Notes: generated by a model from the sequence alone, not told the origin. Positions 17,667 through 27,100 are shown, numbered from the stretch's first letter. The stretch: 55,215 nt of DNA from an uncultured Bacteroides sp. (GCF_958445495.1 NZ_CAUCSQ010000029.1:1-55215), one strand, 5' to 3'. Numbers and translations are program-made.

Positions 17667-17783
17667 AATATGAGTCCGGTTAATAATTCCTTATACAATC
17701 CAGTTAATCTTTTTATATAGTTCAGTCAGTCTTTTATACAGTCTAATTATCTATGTAAACTCAACAGCCTTCTCAGGATAGAG

Positions 17784-18413
17784 TTATAAATCGAGTATTT
17801 CGATAAACTTTGCCACATGATAACCGTCCATCAGTCCGTGGTGACAGGTAACGGAAACAGGCAACATCAACTTCTCTCCCTCATGGAAATACTTTCCGGT
17901 AGAAATTTTGGGAACACTATCCCCCGAACGCATATTTACAGGATGTTTCATATCCGTAAAAGCAAGCCACGGAACAGCCGAATAATGAATGGCATTCGGA
18001 TGGAAAACGCCTGTCTTATTCAAACCGTCAGTGTCCTGCAGACGTTCCATTTCCGCTTTCGCCTTACGGATAAAAGCCATTTCATCCTTATCATATTCAA
18101 ACGAGGCAAAAGAAAACGTATGATTCGCCCGCCCTACGGTCGCTTCTGGCACAAGACTGTCATAACACACGACCTTACCGTCTTCAATGCGATAGCGAAA
18201 CTCTTCCACTTTACAAGCAGCCGTAATGATACGATGTAAAACCAAAAGTGAAAAAGAGATTCCCTTAGCTTTTGCTTCCCGATAAGAGCGAGTGCAGTCC
18301 ACGTGAACCGTCACTCCGAAAAAAGGGTCGTCAAAAGCACTGAAATGTTCAAAATGTTCTCTTCTGTTCCAGGTGGAAATATCAATTACTTTTTCTATCC
18401 GATTCATCTTCAT
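17784..18413 (-). CDS. Chloramphenicol acetyltransferase-family protein
   Basis: 209 residues, the size of type A CAT trimers. The catalytic motif HHxxxDG is present as CHHGLMDGYHVAKF near the C-terminus, and SAVPWLAFTDMKHPV matches the conserved PW-F segment. The N-terminal substrate-binding region (YREAKAKGISFSLLVLHRII) also follows CAT. Whether it acetylates chloramphenicol cannot be told from sequence: chromosomal CAT-like proteins often have other or unknown substrates. Neighbours (PagL-like, DUF4301) do not suggest a resistance cassette, and no mobile element is near. Confidence 0.8.
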   Translation of the reverse strand: MKMNRIEKVIDISTWNRREHFEHFSAFDDPFFGVTVHVDCTRSYREAKAKGISFSLLVLHRIITAACKVEEFRYRIEDGKVVCYDSLVPEATVGRANHTFSFASFEYDKDEMAFIRKAKAEMERLQDTDGLNKTGVFHPNAIHYSAVPWLAFTDMKHPVNMRSGDSVPKISTGKYFHEGEKLMLPVSVTCHHGLMDGYHVAKFIEILDL

Positions 18414-18594
18414 CCAAACACTCTTTTTTTAATCTGAATAATTATATTTATTCTGTTGTATGCAATTATATATAATAAATTCACCACAGGCCCACACAAA
18501 TCCGCACAGGTTGAATTCAAAAAAGACATCTATTAATATCTGTGAGAATCTGTATAAATCTGTGGTGAAAAGATTCAAATATCCGTTCTTTCGA
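18414..18594. other. Non-coding spacer
   Basis: AT-rich 181 bp upstream of the CAT-like gene. It contains a run of short AATCTGTG-like repeats (near 18536-18564: TATCTGTGAGAATCTG, AAATCTGTGGTG). No promoter or terminator of clear quality; the 64-codon minus frame here is not credible. Confidence 0.4.
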
Positions 18595-20121
18595 TTATTG
18601 GTGTTGTTCCCGCAATAAATCATTCACGGTCTTCACCGGGTTAAAAGTAGAAAGAGGAACCTCCACAAATACGGTATTCCAGTCGCTCATCGCACCGTTC
18701 CACAATCCGGGCAATTCGAGAGCTTTCAGGTCTTTACCGTTCTTTGACTTGTAGGAGATAAAACCTGTCGCCTTATCTACATATTTCACCAAATCAAACT
18801 TATGTCCTTTATAGTCACGCACAGCACAAACCAAATCTACCGGATTGAAATGAGTTCCCTTCTCAAACATTTCTTTTTTGGCAGAATCATTCATGTCAAT
18901 CTGGGAACTCTCCAAAATCTGCAGGGAAATAGTCCCGTCACTGTTATATGCGAGGAACGGACCACCGCCCGGTTCACCTACATTCTTCACCATACCGCAG
19001 ACACGCATCGGACGATTCAACTTCTTTTTCAGGTAAATTATCAATTCGGCATCCTCCAGATTCTTAACTTCGGGATTTTTACAAAACAGTTGTTTCTGCA
19101 GGAACTGGAGAATCTCCATTATCTGCTCATGAGTGTATTTACCGCTATCCAGCAGGTTCAGATATTCAAATGTCTTTTCCTGCAGTGTAACAAGCACGCC
19201 GGCAATCAGTTTTTTATAAGTCACAGTGTCGGCTTTCAGCTTATCGGGAACCACATTATCTATATTTTTAATAAAGATGATATCGGCATCGAGGTCATTC
19301 AAATTTTCAATAAGGGCGCCATGACCTCCCGGACGGAACAATAACTTACCGTTGTCACGGAACGGCTGGTTATCCATATCGGCAGCGATGGTGTCCGTGC
19401 TCGGCTTCTGCTCGGAGAAAGTGATGCAATAATCCACACCATAACGTTTGGCAAATTCATCCGCTTTCTCTTCCACCAGTTTTTTAAACAGTTCGCGATG
19501 TTCGGCAGACACAGTGAAATGTACATTAACCTTGCCGCTCTTCCCTGCCGCATACATAGCCCCTTCCGCCAAATGCTCCTCAAGCGGAGTCCGGGAACCC
19601 TCCGGATACTTATGGAATTTGAGTAACCCTTTCGGAAGCGACCCGTAATTCAACCCCGCAGTTTCGAGCAAAGCAGACACCACAGCTTTGTAATTACCTT
19701 CTTCCGTCAACTCCGGAATCTCTTTCCCGGCTATGCGCCGGCACGCCACATTCAAATCATCATAAAATGCAAAATTCTTGATACCGTCAAAAAACGCCTG
19801 TTCAAATTTAGTAGTAGGACAGTCATATTCCGCAGACAAGAACTCGAACAAGTTCTTAAACATACGACTTGCAGCACCCGAAGCCGGAACGAATTTTACG
19901 ATTGTTTTATCCGTATTTTTATATGCATCCCACGCAGCCAGATAGGCTGTTTGTTCTTCCGTACCGGGAGCCAATATGCCCTTTTCTATAGAAGCGGCCG
20001 CATCTAATTTCAAAAAAGGAAAACCCGTCTGGAAACACGCCAGTTGTTCTGCTATTTGCTCTTCCGTGATGCCTTTCTTGGCAAGCAACTCTTTGTCCTG
20101 TGTCGTTATCATAATATTCAT
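18595..20121 (-). CDS. DUF4301 family protein
   Basis: 508 residues, apparently cytosolic, matching the Bacteroidetes DUF4301 family as I recognise it. Visible blocks are VPASGAASRMFKNLFEF near residue 78, FRPGGHGALIENLNDLDADI near residue 260, KNVGEPGGGPF near residue 380 and THFNPVDLVCAV. The phosphate-loop-like ASGAASRM and the RPGGHGALIENL block recall nucleotide-sugar pyrophosphorylases, so a nucleotidyltransferase role is possible, but that is inference. It is divergent from relA, separated by 91 bp that hold both promoters. Confidence 0.75.
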   Translation of the reverse strand: MNIMITTQDKELLAKKGITEEQIAEQLACFQTGFPFLKLDAAASIEKGILAPGTEEQTAYLAAWDAYKNTDKTIVKFVPASGAASRMFKNLFEFLSAEYDCPTTKFEQAFFDGIKNFAFYDDLNVACRRIAGKEIPELTEEGNYKAVVSALLETAGLNYGSLPKGLLKFHKYPEGSRTPLEEHLAEGAMYAAGKSGKVNVHFTVSAEHRELFKKLVEEKADEFAKRYGVDYCITFSEQKPSTDTIAADMDNQPFRDNGKLLFRPGGHGALIENLNDLDADIIFIKNIDNVVPDKLKADTVTYKKLIAGVLVTLQEKTFEYLNLLDSGKYTHEQIMEILQFLQKQLFCKNPEVKNLEDAELIIYLKKKLNRPMRVCGMVKNVGEPGGGPFLAYNSDGTISLQILESSQIDMNDSAKKEMFEKGTHFNPVDLVCAVRDYKGHKFDLVKYVDKATGFISYKSKNGKDLKALELPGLWNGAMSDWNTVFVEVPLSTFNPVKTVNDLLREQHQ

Positions 20122-20138
20122 TTTAATTAATTGATGCC

Positions 20139-20196
20139 CAAAAATACAAAATGTTATTTACTTCTTGCCGAATAACGGAGAAAAAAAGTAATTTTA
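20139..20196. promoter_or_regulatory. Divergent promoters of DUF4301 and relA
   Basis: Minus strand: -7 TATTTTTG at 20139-20146, 18 nt before the DUF4301 start. Plus strand: TAATTTTA at 20189-20196 (seven of eight) before relA at 20213. Neither has a clear -33 element, and the two core promoters are only about 43 bp apart. Confidence 0.5.
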
Positions 20197-20212
20197 CGTC
20201 GAATTAACAAGA

Positions 20213-22435
20213 ATGAATATGGACGACTTTTTTACATCAGAGGAAAAAAAGGAGCTTTTTTCACTCTACCGCCACTTATTGCAGTCGGCCGGAGACAGTA
20301 TTTCCCGGAAAGATTGCCGACAACTGAAGAGACATCTTATCAAAGCCGCCCAATGTAACGGGCTGCAACGAAATAATTTCGGGATGAATCCCGTCATCAG
20401 AGACTTGCAAACGGCTGTTATCGTAGCCGAAGAGATAGGAATGAAAGGCTCGTGCCTTATAGGAATTATGCTCCATGAGATTGTGAAGGCGCACACCCTG
20501 ACTCTCGAGGACGTAAATGCCGAATACGGGGAAGACGTGGCCAGCATCATCAAGGGACTCGTCAAGACGAACGAGCTATATTCCAAAAGTCCGGCTATCG
20601 AATCGGAAAATTTCCGTAACCTCCTCCTCTCCTTTGCCGAGGATATGCGTGTAATCCTGATAATGATTGCCGACCGCGTGAACATCATGCGCCAGATAAA
20701 AAATGCCGAAAATGAAGAAGACCGTATCAAGGTAGCCAACGAAGCCGCATACTTATATGCCCCGCTGGCACATAAACTGGGATTGTATAAGCTGAAATCC
20801 GAGTTGGAAGACCTGTCCTTGAAATATACCCAACGGGAAACCTACTATTATATCAAGGAAAAGCTGAATGCGACAAAAGCCTCCCGAGACAAATATATCG
20901 CAGCTTTCATCGAACCAATCAAAAAGAAAGTAGCGGAAACCGGATTGAAGTTCGACATTAAAGGACGTACCAAATCAATACATTCCATCTGGAACAAGAT
21001 ACAAAAGCAGAAAACTTCCTTTGAAGGTATTTACGACCTGTTCGCAATCCGTATCATTCTGGATTCCGAACCGGACCCGGCCAAAGAGAAGCAAGAATGC
21101 TGGCAAGTATATTCCATTGTTACAGACATGTATCAGCCGAACCCGAAACGTCTGCGCGACTGGCTTTCGATTCCGAAGAGCAACGGTTACGAATCCCTGC
21201 ACATCACCGTCATGGGACCGGAAGGGAAATGGGTAGAAGTGCAAATCCGTACCCGCCGGATGGATGAAATTGCCGAACGGGGTCTGGCTGCCCATTGGAG
21301 ATATAAAGGCATCAAAGGAGAAACAGGACTCGACGAATGGCTGACTTCCGTAAGGGAAGCGCTGGAAAATGCTGACAACGACTCAATGAAAGTGATGGAT
21401 CAGTTTAAGATGGACCTTTACGAAGACGAAGTATTCGTGTTCACTCCCAAAGGTGACCTGTTTAAACTGCCCAAAGGCGCTACAGTACTCGATTTTGCTT
21501 TCCATATCCACAGTAAACTGGGATGTAAATGTATCGGGGCGAAAGTCAACGGCAAGAACGTCCAGTTAAAACAGAAGCTGAACAGCGGCGACCAAGTGGA
21601 AATCATGACGTCAAACACCCAGACCCCCAAACAAGACTGGTTGAATATCGTAACCACCTCCAAAGCCCGTACCAAAATACGGCAGGCTCTCAAAGAAATG
21701 GTAGCCCGCCAGCACGATTTTGCCAAAGAAACTCTGGAGAGAAAATTCAAGAACCGTAAATTGGAATACGATGAAGCGACAATGATGCGCCTTATTAAAC
21801 GTTTAGGATTCAAGAACGTAACGGAATTCTACCAAAGCATTGCCGACGGAGCTTTGGACGTCAACGAAACGTTGGATAAATATATCGAACAACAAAAACG
21901 AGACAATGACGTACATGACGAAATCAGTTACCGCAGTGCCGAGGGTTACAACCTGCAAACGGCACAAGAAGAGACCTTCTCCAAAGAAGACGTGCTCGTC
22001 ATCGACCAAAACCTGAAAGGCCTGGAATTCAAACTGGCAAAATGCTGCAACCCGATTTACGGAGATGACGTATTCGGATTCGTCACAGTGAGCGGAGGCA
22101 TCAAGATACACCGGGCAGACTGTCCGAACGCAGCGCAAATGCGTGAACGTTTCGGTTACCGAATCGTGAAAGCACGCTGGGCAGGGAAATCGGAAGGAAC
22201 CCAATATCCTATTACGCTACGTGTAGTAGGACATGACGATATCGGCATTGTTACAAATATAACCTCCATAATATCCAAAGAGAACGGCATCACGTTACGT
22301 TCCATCGGCATTGACTCCAATGACGGTTTATTTTCAGGAACCCTTACCGTCATGGTAGGCGACACCGGACGTCTGGAAACCCTTATCAAAAAACTGCGGA
22401 CAGTAAAGGGAGTAAAACAAGTAAGTAGAAACTAA
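20213..22435 (+). CDS. relA: RelA/SpoT-family (p)ppGpp synthetase with a degenerate hydrolase domain
   Basis: 740 residues. The N-terminal HD domain is present in outline but its metal site is lost: the first histidine is replaced (FGMNPVIRDL, about N59), the HD dyad reads HE (H88-E89), the ExxD pair is K92-A93, and ADRLHN is ADRVNI. The synthetase domain is intact (NGYESLHITVMG, VEVQIRTRRMDEIAERGLAA), with an RLRD motif before SIPKSNGY. TGS (VFVFTPKGDLFKLPKG), zinc-finger/RIS (AKCCNPIYGDD, HRADCPN) and ACT domains follow. It should be a ribosome-regulated synthetase without hydrolase activity, so another RSH elsewhere must degrade (p)ppGpp. Confidence 0.92.
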   Translation: MNMDDFFTSEEKKELFSLYRHLLQSAGDSISRKDCRQLKRHLIKAAQCNGLQRNNFGMNPVIRDLQTAVIVAEEIGMKGSCLIGIMLHEIVKAHTLTLEDVNAEYGEDVASIIKGLVKTNELYSKSPAIESENFRNLLLSFAEDMRVILIMIADRVNIMRQIKNAENEEDRIKVANEAAYLYAPLAHKLGLYKLKSELEDLSLKYTQRETYYYIKEKLNATKASRDKYIAAFIEPIKKKVAETGLKFDIKGRTKSIHSIWNKIQKQKTSFEGIYDLFAIRIILDSEPDPAKEKQECWQVYSIVTDMYQPNPKRLRDWLSIPKSNGYESLHITVMGPEGKWVEVQIRTRRMDEIAERGLAAHWRYKGIKGETGLDEWLTSVREALENADNDSMKVMDQFKMDLYEDEVFVFTPKGDLFKLPKGATVLDFAFHIHSKLGCKCIGAKVNGKNVQLKQKLNSGDQVEIMTSNTQTPKQDWLNIVTTSKARTKIRQALKEMVARQHDFAKETLERKFKNRKLEYDEATMMRLIKRLGFKNVTEFYQSIADGALDVNETLDKYIEQQKRDNDVHDEISYRSAEGYNLQTAQEETFSKEDVLVIDQNLKGLEFKLAKCCNPIYGDDVFGFVTVSGGIKIHRADCPNAAQMRERFGYRIVKARWAGKSEGTQYPITLRVVGHDDIGIVTNITSIISKENGITLRSIGIDSNDGLFSGTLTVMVGDTGRLETLIKKLRTVKGVKQVSRN

Positions 22436-22484
22436 CTGCCTATCTTTACCAACTAAAAGAGCTATATCAAACCTCCCGATACAC

Positions 22485-22520
22485 TGACCCCCGAAAGTTT
22501 TGCAAAACTTTCGGGGGTCA
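22485..22520. repeat. Perfect 36-nt palindrome 3' of relA (IS-end-like)
   Basis: TGACCCCCGAAAGTTTT, centre GC, and its exact complement: 17-bp arms without mismatch. It has no T run on either side. The sequence resembles IS3/IS150-type terminal repeats set head to head and is related to the elements at 39165 and 51962. It probably acts as a bidirectional 3'-end structure between relA and the convergent MFS gene. Confidence 0.7.
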
Positions 22521-22578
22521 ATATGAAATAACGATACAATTCTTTTCTTTCATCTACATTCCAGCCTACTGTCCTGTC

Positions 22579-23748
22579 TCATCTCACTTTCTTTCTTATA
22601 TAATAAGGATAAGTCACCAGTACAAAAAAAATCAATGCGATTAAAACAACTATCTGTCCGAAATAAAGCATCCTGCCCGCGTCCACTTCCATATTGCAAG
22701 CCGTAACAATCCCCGATGCGATTCCAGCCTCACAAGCCAACAATTGCGTAGTATTGGCCGTTCCCCGCTGACAATGATGGGACAACTTCACGAACATCAT
22801 CAAAAACTCCGGCATGACAAATCCCAATCCGAGTCCGAGAAGGACAGAAACCACCCATACGGAACAATCCATCCTCAATAAAGAAACAGCCAGAATTTCC
22901 AATCCGAGCCCTATAATTACCACCCGCATCGTTTTCTCTTTTAGAAAAGACAAAGACGGAAGGCAAAATAAACGGGTCAATAATATAGAAACCAGATAAC
23001 CAGCTCCCGCCCCTGCAAAAAAAGGAACGGATACACCTTCCCATACAAAATCATTGAGCAAAGGATGAATAAGAGGAATCAGCAACCCCGGCACAAAAGT
23101 TATCAGAATCATATTTATGGCAGGAACCCATCCGCGGAGCAACAAAAAACGGTCGAAAGAATACAACCTGGTGACTATCGGCGCACGGAAAGGAACATAT
23201 ACCCCGCATACGGCCAGGATACCCGCCGCTCCGGCTATAACGGAAACCGTCCATACGGTCTTGAATGCGTAATGCTGATAAATCCATACTCCCAGAACAA
23301 TTCCCAGAATCATTCCCAAACGCGCCATCCAGGAAAAACTTACATTCCCGGCACTGCGAAGCGTAGAATTCGTAATATCAATAGCCAGTGTAATTCCGGC
23401 GGTAGCGGCAATTCCGAATGCCACCCCCTGCACGGTACTCAACAAAAACAGTTCCGTGAGGTTCGTCACAAAACCGTATCCGGCCGTCGCCACCACCATC
23501 AGGGCAAAAGAGAACATACACACATTCTTACGCTTGTAAGCATCGACCAGATAAGCATGAAAGGGGCCAATCAGAAACATCCCCACCGTAAAAAAAAGGA
23601 AAGCCGTTCCTATTTGTGCAACCGGTACTCCCAGACGTCCCGCCATCTCGACGGGAAGAACCGGAAACAACATATACACGGATACGAACAACAACAAATT
23701 AGCTATACATATCCGTATAAAATGTACTGTCCACAACCTAACTGCCAT
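22579..23748 (-). CDS. MFS transporter
   Basis: 389 residues with 12 predicted membrane helices in the major facilitator pattern. The cytosolic loop between helices 2 and 3 reads AYLVDAYKRKNV, an imperfect form of the family GxLaDrxGrr motif, and GLGLGFVMPEFLMM resembles the second-half repeat. Substrate unknown. It starts 8 nt after the panB stop, so it is co-transcribed; export of a pantoate-related metabolite is conceivable but not shown. Confidence 0.85.
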   Translation of the reverse strand: MAVRLWTVHFIRICIANLLLFVSVYMLFPVLPVEMAGRLGVPVAQIGTAFLFFTVGMFLIGPFHAYLVDAYKRKNVCMFSFALMVVATAGYGFVTNLTELFLLSTVQGVAFGIAATAGITLAIDITNSTLRSAGNVSFSWMARLGMILGIVLGVWIYQHYAFKTVWTVSVIAGAAGILAVCGVYVPFRAPIVTRLYSFDRFLLLRGWVPAINMILITFVPGLLIPLIHPLLNDFVWEGVSVPFFAGAGAGYLVSILLTRLFCLPSLSFLKEKTMRVVIIGLGLEILAVSLLRMDCSVWVVSVLLGLGLGFVMPEFLMMFVKLSHHCQRGTANTTQLLACEAGIASGIVTACNMEVDAGRMLYFGQIVVLIALIFFVLVTYPYYIRKKVR

Positions 23749-23756
23749 ATATCATT

Positions 23757-24578
23757 TTAATATTGTTCCTTCTCATTGGGGAAGTCGCAATTCTTCACGT
23801 CAGAGATATAACGGCTGATGGCATCGGTCATTACGGTGTACAAATCGGCATAACGTCGCAGGAAACGGGGACGGAACCCATTATTCATTCCCAGCATATC
23901 TTGGACAACCAACACCTGACCGTCTACATGCCCGCCGGCGCCTATACCAATCATAGGTATCGTCAATTCCGAAGCCACACGCTCTGCAAGGGCAGCCGGA
24001 ATCTTTTCAAGAACAATCGCAAAACAACCGGCTTCCTCAAGCAAATGAGCGTCACGAATCAGCTTATTCGCCTCGGCATCATCCTTGGCGCGTACCGTAT
24101 ATGTCCCGTATTTATTGATAGACTGAGGCATTAATCCCAGATGCCCCATCACCGGAATACCCGCGCTAATGATACGCTTCACCGTACCGATAATTTCTTC
24201 TCCACCTTCCAATTTCAAAGCATCGGCATGGCTCTCCTTCATTATACGGATAGCAGATGCAAGCCCCTCCATTTCATTTCCCTGATAAGAGCCGAAAGGC
24301 ATATCAACGACTACCATGGCACGTTTCACGCCACGCACTACGGACTTGGCATGATAAATCATCTGGTCGAGAGTGATAGGCAATGTCGTCACATTCCCCG
24401 CCATTACATTAGAAGCGGAATCACCAACCAGAATCACATCCATTCCGGCACCGTCAACAATCTGCGCCATCGTGTAGTCATACGATGTAAGCATAGAAAT
24501 CTTTTCACCTCTCTGTTTCATTTCAATCAGGCGATGAGTAGTCACCTTTCTTGTATCATCTGATATATAACCAGCCAT
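23757..24578 (-). CDS. panB: 3-methyl-2-oxobutanoate hydroxymethyltransferase
   Basis: First step of pantothenate synthesis: transfers hydroxymethyl from 5,10-methylene-THF to ketoisovalerate, giving ketopantoate. 273 residues with family motifs SMLTSYDYTMAQIVDGAG, ILVGDSASNVMAG (metal-binding D), VDMPFGSY, GGEEI, PVMGHLGLMPQS and IGIGAGGHVDGQVLVVQDML. The start at 24578 gives the usual N-terminus MAGYISDDTRKVTTH; the longer frame from 24644 would begin almost at the transcription start. No panC or panD nearby. Confidence 0.95.
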   Translation of the reverse strand: MAGYISDDTRKVTTHRLIEMKQRGEKISMLTSYDYTMAQIVDGAGMDVILVGDSASNVMAGNVTTLPITLDQMIYHAKSVVRGVKRAMVVVDMPFGSYQGNEMEGLASAIRIMKESHADALKLEGGEEIIGTVKRIISAGIPVMGHLGLMPQSINKYGTYTVRAKDDAEANKLIRDAHLLEEAGCFAIVLEKIPAALAERVASELTIPMIGIGAGGHVDGQVLVVQDMLGMNNGFRPRFLRRYADLYTVMTDAISRYISDVKNCDFPNEKEQY

Positions 24579-24654
24579 GTCTTCTTTTAATTTAGGATTC
24601 TTAATATAAGTTTTGTCAGTCTTGAAGGCATCGAATACCCTCAAAAATCGGGGG

Positions 24655-24662
24655 CAAAGTTA
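24655..24662 (-). promoter_or_regulatory. Promoter of panB-MFS (-7 element)
   Basis: Minus-strand TAACTTTG, a full TAnnTTTG match, predicts a start near 24648 and a 70-nt leader before panB at 24578. It lies just after the terminator of the HAD gene, so the two units are separate. Confidence 0.6.
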
Positions 24663-24689
24663 TAACATTTAATTCATAACAGAGAAAGA

Positions 24690-24769
24690 AAAACAAAAAA
24701 TCCTTTCCATCACTTGTCGAAGCCAGCCGGAAAACAACCGGAAAGACAGGCCGGACAAACGATGGAAAG
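24690..24769 (-). terminator. Terminator of the HAD phosphatase gene
   Basis: On the minus strand the stem CTTTCCATC (24769-24761) / GATGGAAAG (24711-24703), with extra pairing inside (CCGG repeats), is followed by GATTTTTTGTTTTT (24702 downward). Confidence 0.75.
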
Positions 24770-24797
24770 AACAGGATAAACTACCGTGAATATGAAA

Positions 24798-25445
24798 CTA
24801 ACGATGCATTTCCAACAGTTTATCGCACGTCATTCCGGTAAAATCATCTATGATATAATGCGCCTTCCCGGCGATAGCCTCACGTGTGTTAGTAGTAGCA
24901 AGCCCGACTACGGTAGCACCGGAAGCCATTCCGGCTTGCAAACCATGAAAAGAGTCTTCAAACACATACGTATTTTCAGGAGCGGCACCGAATATCTCCA
25001 TCCCCAGAAGAAAGCAATCCGGAGCAGGTTTGGAACGGGCAAACATTTCACCGGTCAAGATGCGGTCTACCATTCCCTTAAACTCAGGATGAGCATTATA
25101 AACATTCTGCATTTTTTCCTCATTAGAACTGGTGACTATGGCTACCTTTACGCCATGATGACGAAGCCCGGCAATAAAAGCCTCCACACCGGGAATGTAT
25201 TCATAAGACATTTCCTTTTCAAAAACATTCAGTTCTGCAGTAATCTCCTGTTGAACATCCGGCCGATCAGAAAAATACTTCTCATAAATCTGATTCAGCG
25301 TTTGTCCTTTAATATGGCGCCCGAAATCTTTTTCTCCCAGATACCGACGTCCCTGAGCATCCCAAAAAACGGTGTATTGGGTTTCCGTATCCATAACGAC
25401 ACCGTCAAAATCAAACAATGCCGCAATTGTTTTCGTTGTATCCAT
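24798..25445 (-). CDS. HAD-family hydrolase, beta-phosphoglucomutase-like
   Basis: 215 residues, a typical size. HAD motif I is FDFDGVVMDTET (nucleophile and acid/base aspartates), motif II VTSSNEEK, motif III K in RSKPAPDCFLLG, and motif IV FEDSFHGLQAG. The cap domain after motif I is helical. This subgroup includes sugar phosphatases and beta-phosphoglucomutase; the substrate is not evident. The start at 25445 (MDTTKTIAALFDFDG) is chosen because the frame upstream runs through the promoter. Confidence 0.88.
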   Translation of the reverse strand: MDTTKTIAALFDFDGVVMDTETQYTVFWDAQGRRYLGEKDFGRHIKGQTLNQIYEKYFSDRPDVQQEITAELNVFEKEMSYEYIPGVEAFIAGLRHHGVKVAIVTSSNEEKMQNVYNAHPEFKGMVDRILTGEMFARSKPAPDCFLLGMEIFGAAPENTYVFEDSFHGLQAGMASGATVVGLATTNTREAIAGKAHYIIDDFTGMTCDKLLEMHR

Positions 25446-25498
25446 ATAACTAAACATCCTTTCTACCTTAAACGTTAAACCTTGTGTATTGACTTGTG

Positions 25499-25545
25499 CA
25501 AAGTTCCGAATAATCATCGAATCAGACAAATTATTCGTACCTTTG
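25499..25545. promoter_or_regulatory. Divergent promoters of the HAD and MATE genes
   Basis: Minus strand: TTTG (25527-25530), 20-bp spacer, GAACTTTG (25499-25506), a near-consensus promoter for the HAD gene. Plus strand: TACCTTTG (25538-25545), a perfect -7 for the MATE gene at 25602, without an obvious -33. The two promoters overlap back to back. Confidence 0.65.
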
Positions 25546-25601
25546 TCCCACTTAAAAAAACGTAACACACACTTCGTCCAATCAAAAAAACATCCGGCCG
25601 C

Positions 25602-26984
25602 ATGAGCAAAAACGACCCGCATATATTAGGTAAAGAAAGTATCGGCAAACTGTTGCTGCAATATTCCATTCCCGCCATTATCGGAATGACAATCACTTCT
25701 ATCTATAACATTATAGACAGTATATTTATCGGGCATGGCGTAGGCGCCATGGCTATTGCCGGACTGGCAATCAGTTTTCCCCTGATGAACCTTGTCGTCG
25801 CTTTTTGTACACTGGTCTCCGCCGGCGGTTCCACCCTCGCCTCCATCCGGCTCGGACAAAAAGACATGAAAGGAGCTACGGAAATCCTGTCCCACACGCT
25901 GATGCTCTGCATCACCAACTCCGTGTTTTTCGGCGTACTATCCTTCATTTTTCTCGACGATATATTGATTTTCTTCGGCGCAAGCCCGGACACACTTCCC
26001 TATGCACGCAGTTTTATGCAGGTAATCCTGCTGGGAACCCCCGTCACCTACACCATGATTGGATTAAACAATGTGATGCGAGCCACCGGATACCCCAAGA
26101 AAGCGATGCTGACTTCGATGGTGACGGTAGTGGCAAATATAGTCCTCGCTCCTATCTTCATCTTCCATTTTGAATGGGGAATGCGGGGAGCCGCCACAGC
26201 AACCGTCATATCGCAATTAATCGGCATGGTATGGGTTGTAAACCACTTTCTCAGACAAGACAGTACTGTACATTTTGAAGGGAAAGTATGGAAAATGAAA
26301 CAACGGATTATAGGAAACATCTTTGCCATCGGCATGTCACCGTTCCTGATGAACGTATGCGCCTGCGTCATAGTCATCATTATCAACAATAGCCTGCAAA
26401 ATCACGGAGGTGACATGGCTATCGGCGCTTACGGCATTATCAACCGGCTACTGACGCTCTATGTTATGGTCGTACTGGGACTGACTATGGGAATGCAACC
26501 CATCGTCGGCTATAACTTCGGAGCACAAAAAATAGACCGGGTAAAACAAACCTTGCGGCTAGGCATTATTTCAGGAGTGGTTATCACCAGTAGCGGTTTC
26601 CTTATCTGCGAGCTTTTTCCACATGCGGTTTCCGCAATTTTTACAGATAGCGACCATCTGATAGGGCTTGCCGTAGAAGGGCTTCGGATAGCAGTACTCA
26701 TGTTTCCGTTTGTCGGAGCTCAAATCGTAATCGGCAACTTCTTCCAAAGCATCGGCAAAGCCAAAATCAGCATCTTCCTGTCATTGACACGGCAACTGCT
26801 CTACCTATTGCCGTGTCTGCTGCTTTTTCCCCATTGGTGGGGACTGAAAGGCATCTGGTTCAGTATGCCCGTATCCGACGCATTCGCATTCATAACCGCT
26901 GTCATTAGCCTGGTAGCCTATATCAAAAAGGTATCCGGACAAGAAACCGTCAACGCGGGACCGGATGTAAATACCCTGTCGTAG
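25602..26984 (+). CDS. MATE family multidrug/Na+-coupled efflux protein
   Basis: 460 residues, 12 membrane helices in two similar halves. The N-terminal half has IGKLLLQYSIPAIIGMTITS and the VAGLAISFP-type helix-2 motif (AIAGLAISFPLMNLVVAF); the C-terminal half repeats it with GMQPIVGYNFGA, the conserved MATE signature. It exports cationic compounds or metabolites using Na+ or H+. Single gene, ending in a shared terminator with the convergent ABC permease. Confidence 0.9.
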   Translation: MSKNDPHILGKESIGKLLLQYSIPAIIGMTITSIYNIIDSIFIGHGVGAMAIAGLAISFPLMNLVVAFCTLVSAGGSTLASIRLGQKDMKGATEILSHTLMLCITNSVFFGVLSFIFLDDILIFFGASPDTLPYARSFMQVILLGTPVTYTMIGLNNVMRATGYPKKAMLTSMVTVVANIVLAPIFIFHFEWGMRGAATATVISQLIGMVWVVNHFLRQDSTVHFEGKVWKMKQRIIGNIFAIGMSPFLMNVCACVIVIIINNSLQNHGGDMAIGAYGIINRLLTLYVMVVLGLTMGMQPIVGYNFGAQKIDRVKQTLRLGIISGVVITSSGFLICELFPHAVSAIFTDSDHLIGLAVEGLRIAVLMFPFVGAQIVIGNFFQSIGKAKISIFLSLTRQLLYLLPCLLLFPHWWGLKGIWFSMPVSDAFAFITAVISLVAYIKKVSGQETVNAGPDVNTLS

Positions 26985-27002
26985 CATAAAAAAATAAAAT
27001 AC

Positions 27003-27082
27003 AAATCCAGCCTGCCGTCCAATCAGTTTCCCTGTATATAATAAGGAGAAAAAGAAAAAAACGACAGACCGGATTTATTTTT
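27003..27082. terminator. Bidirectional terminator between MATE and ABC permease genes
   Basis: Arms AAATCCAGCCTGCCGT (27003-27018) and ACGACAGACCGGATTT (27061-27076) pair at 13 of 16 positions. T-rich tails follow on both strands (ATTTTTTT at 27077-27084 plus; ATTTTATTTTTTT on the minus strand). Confidence 0.7.
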
Positions 27083-27100
27083 TTGAAACCAATAATCCGT

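Noticed and set aside
17784..18413. Mobile chloramphenicol-resistance gene
   Set aside because: No IS, integrase, repeats or shift in composition around it; neighbours are housekeeping genes.
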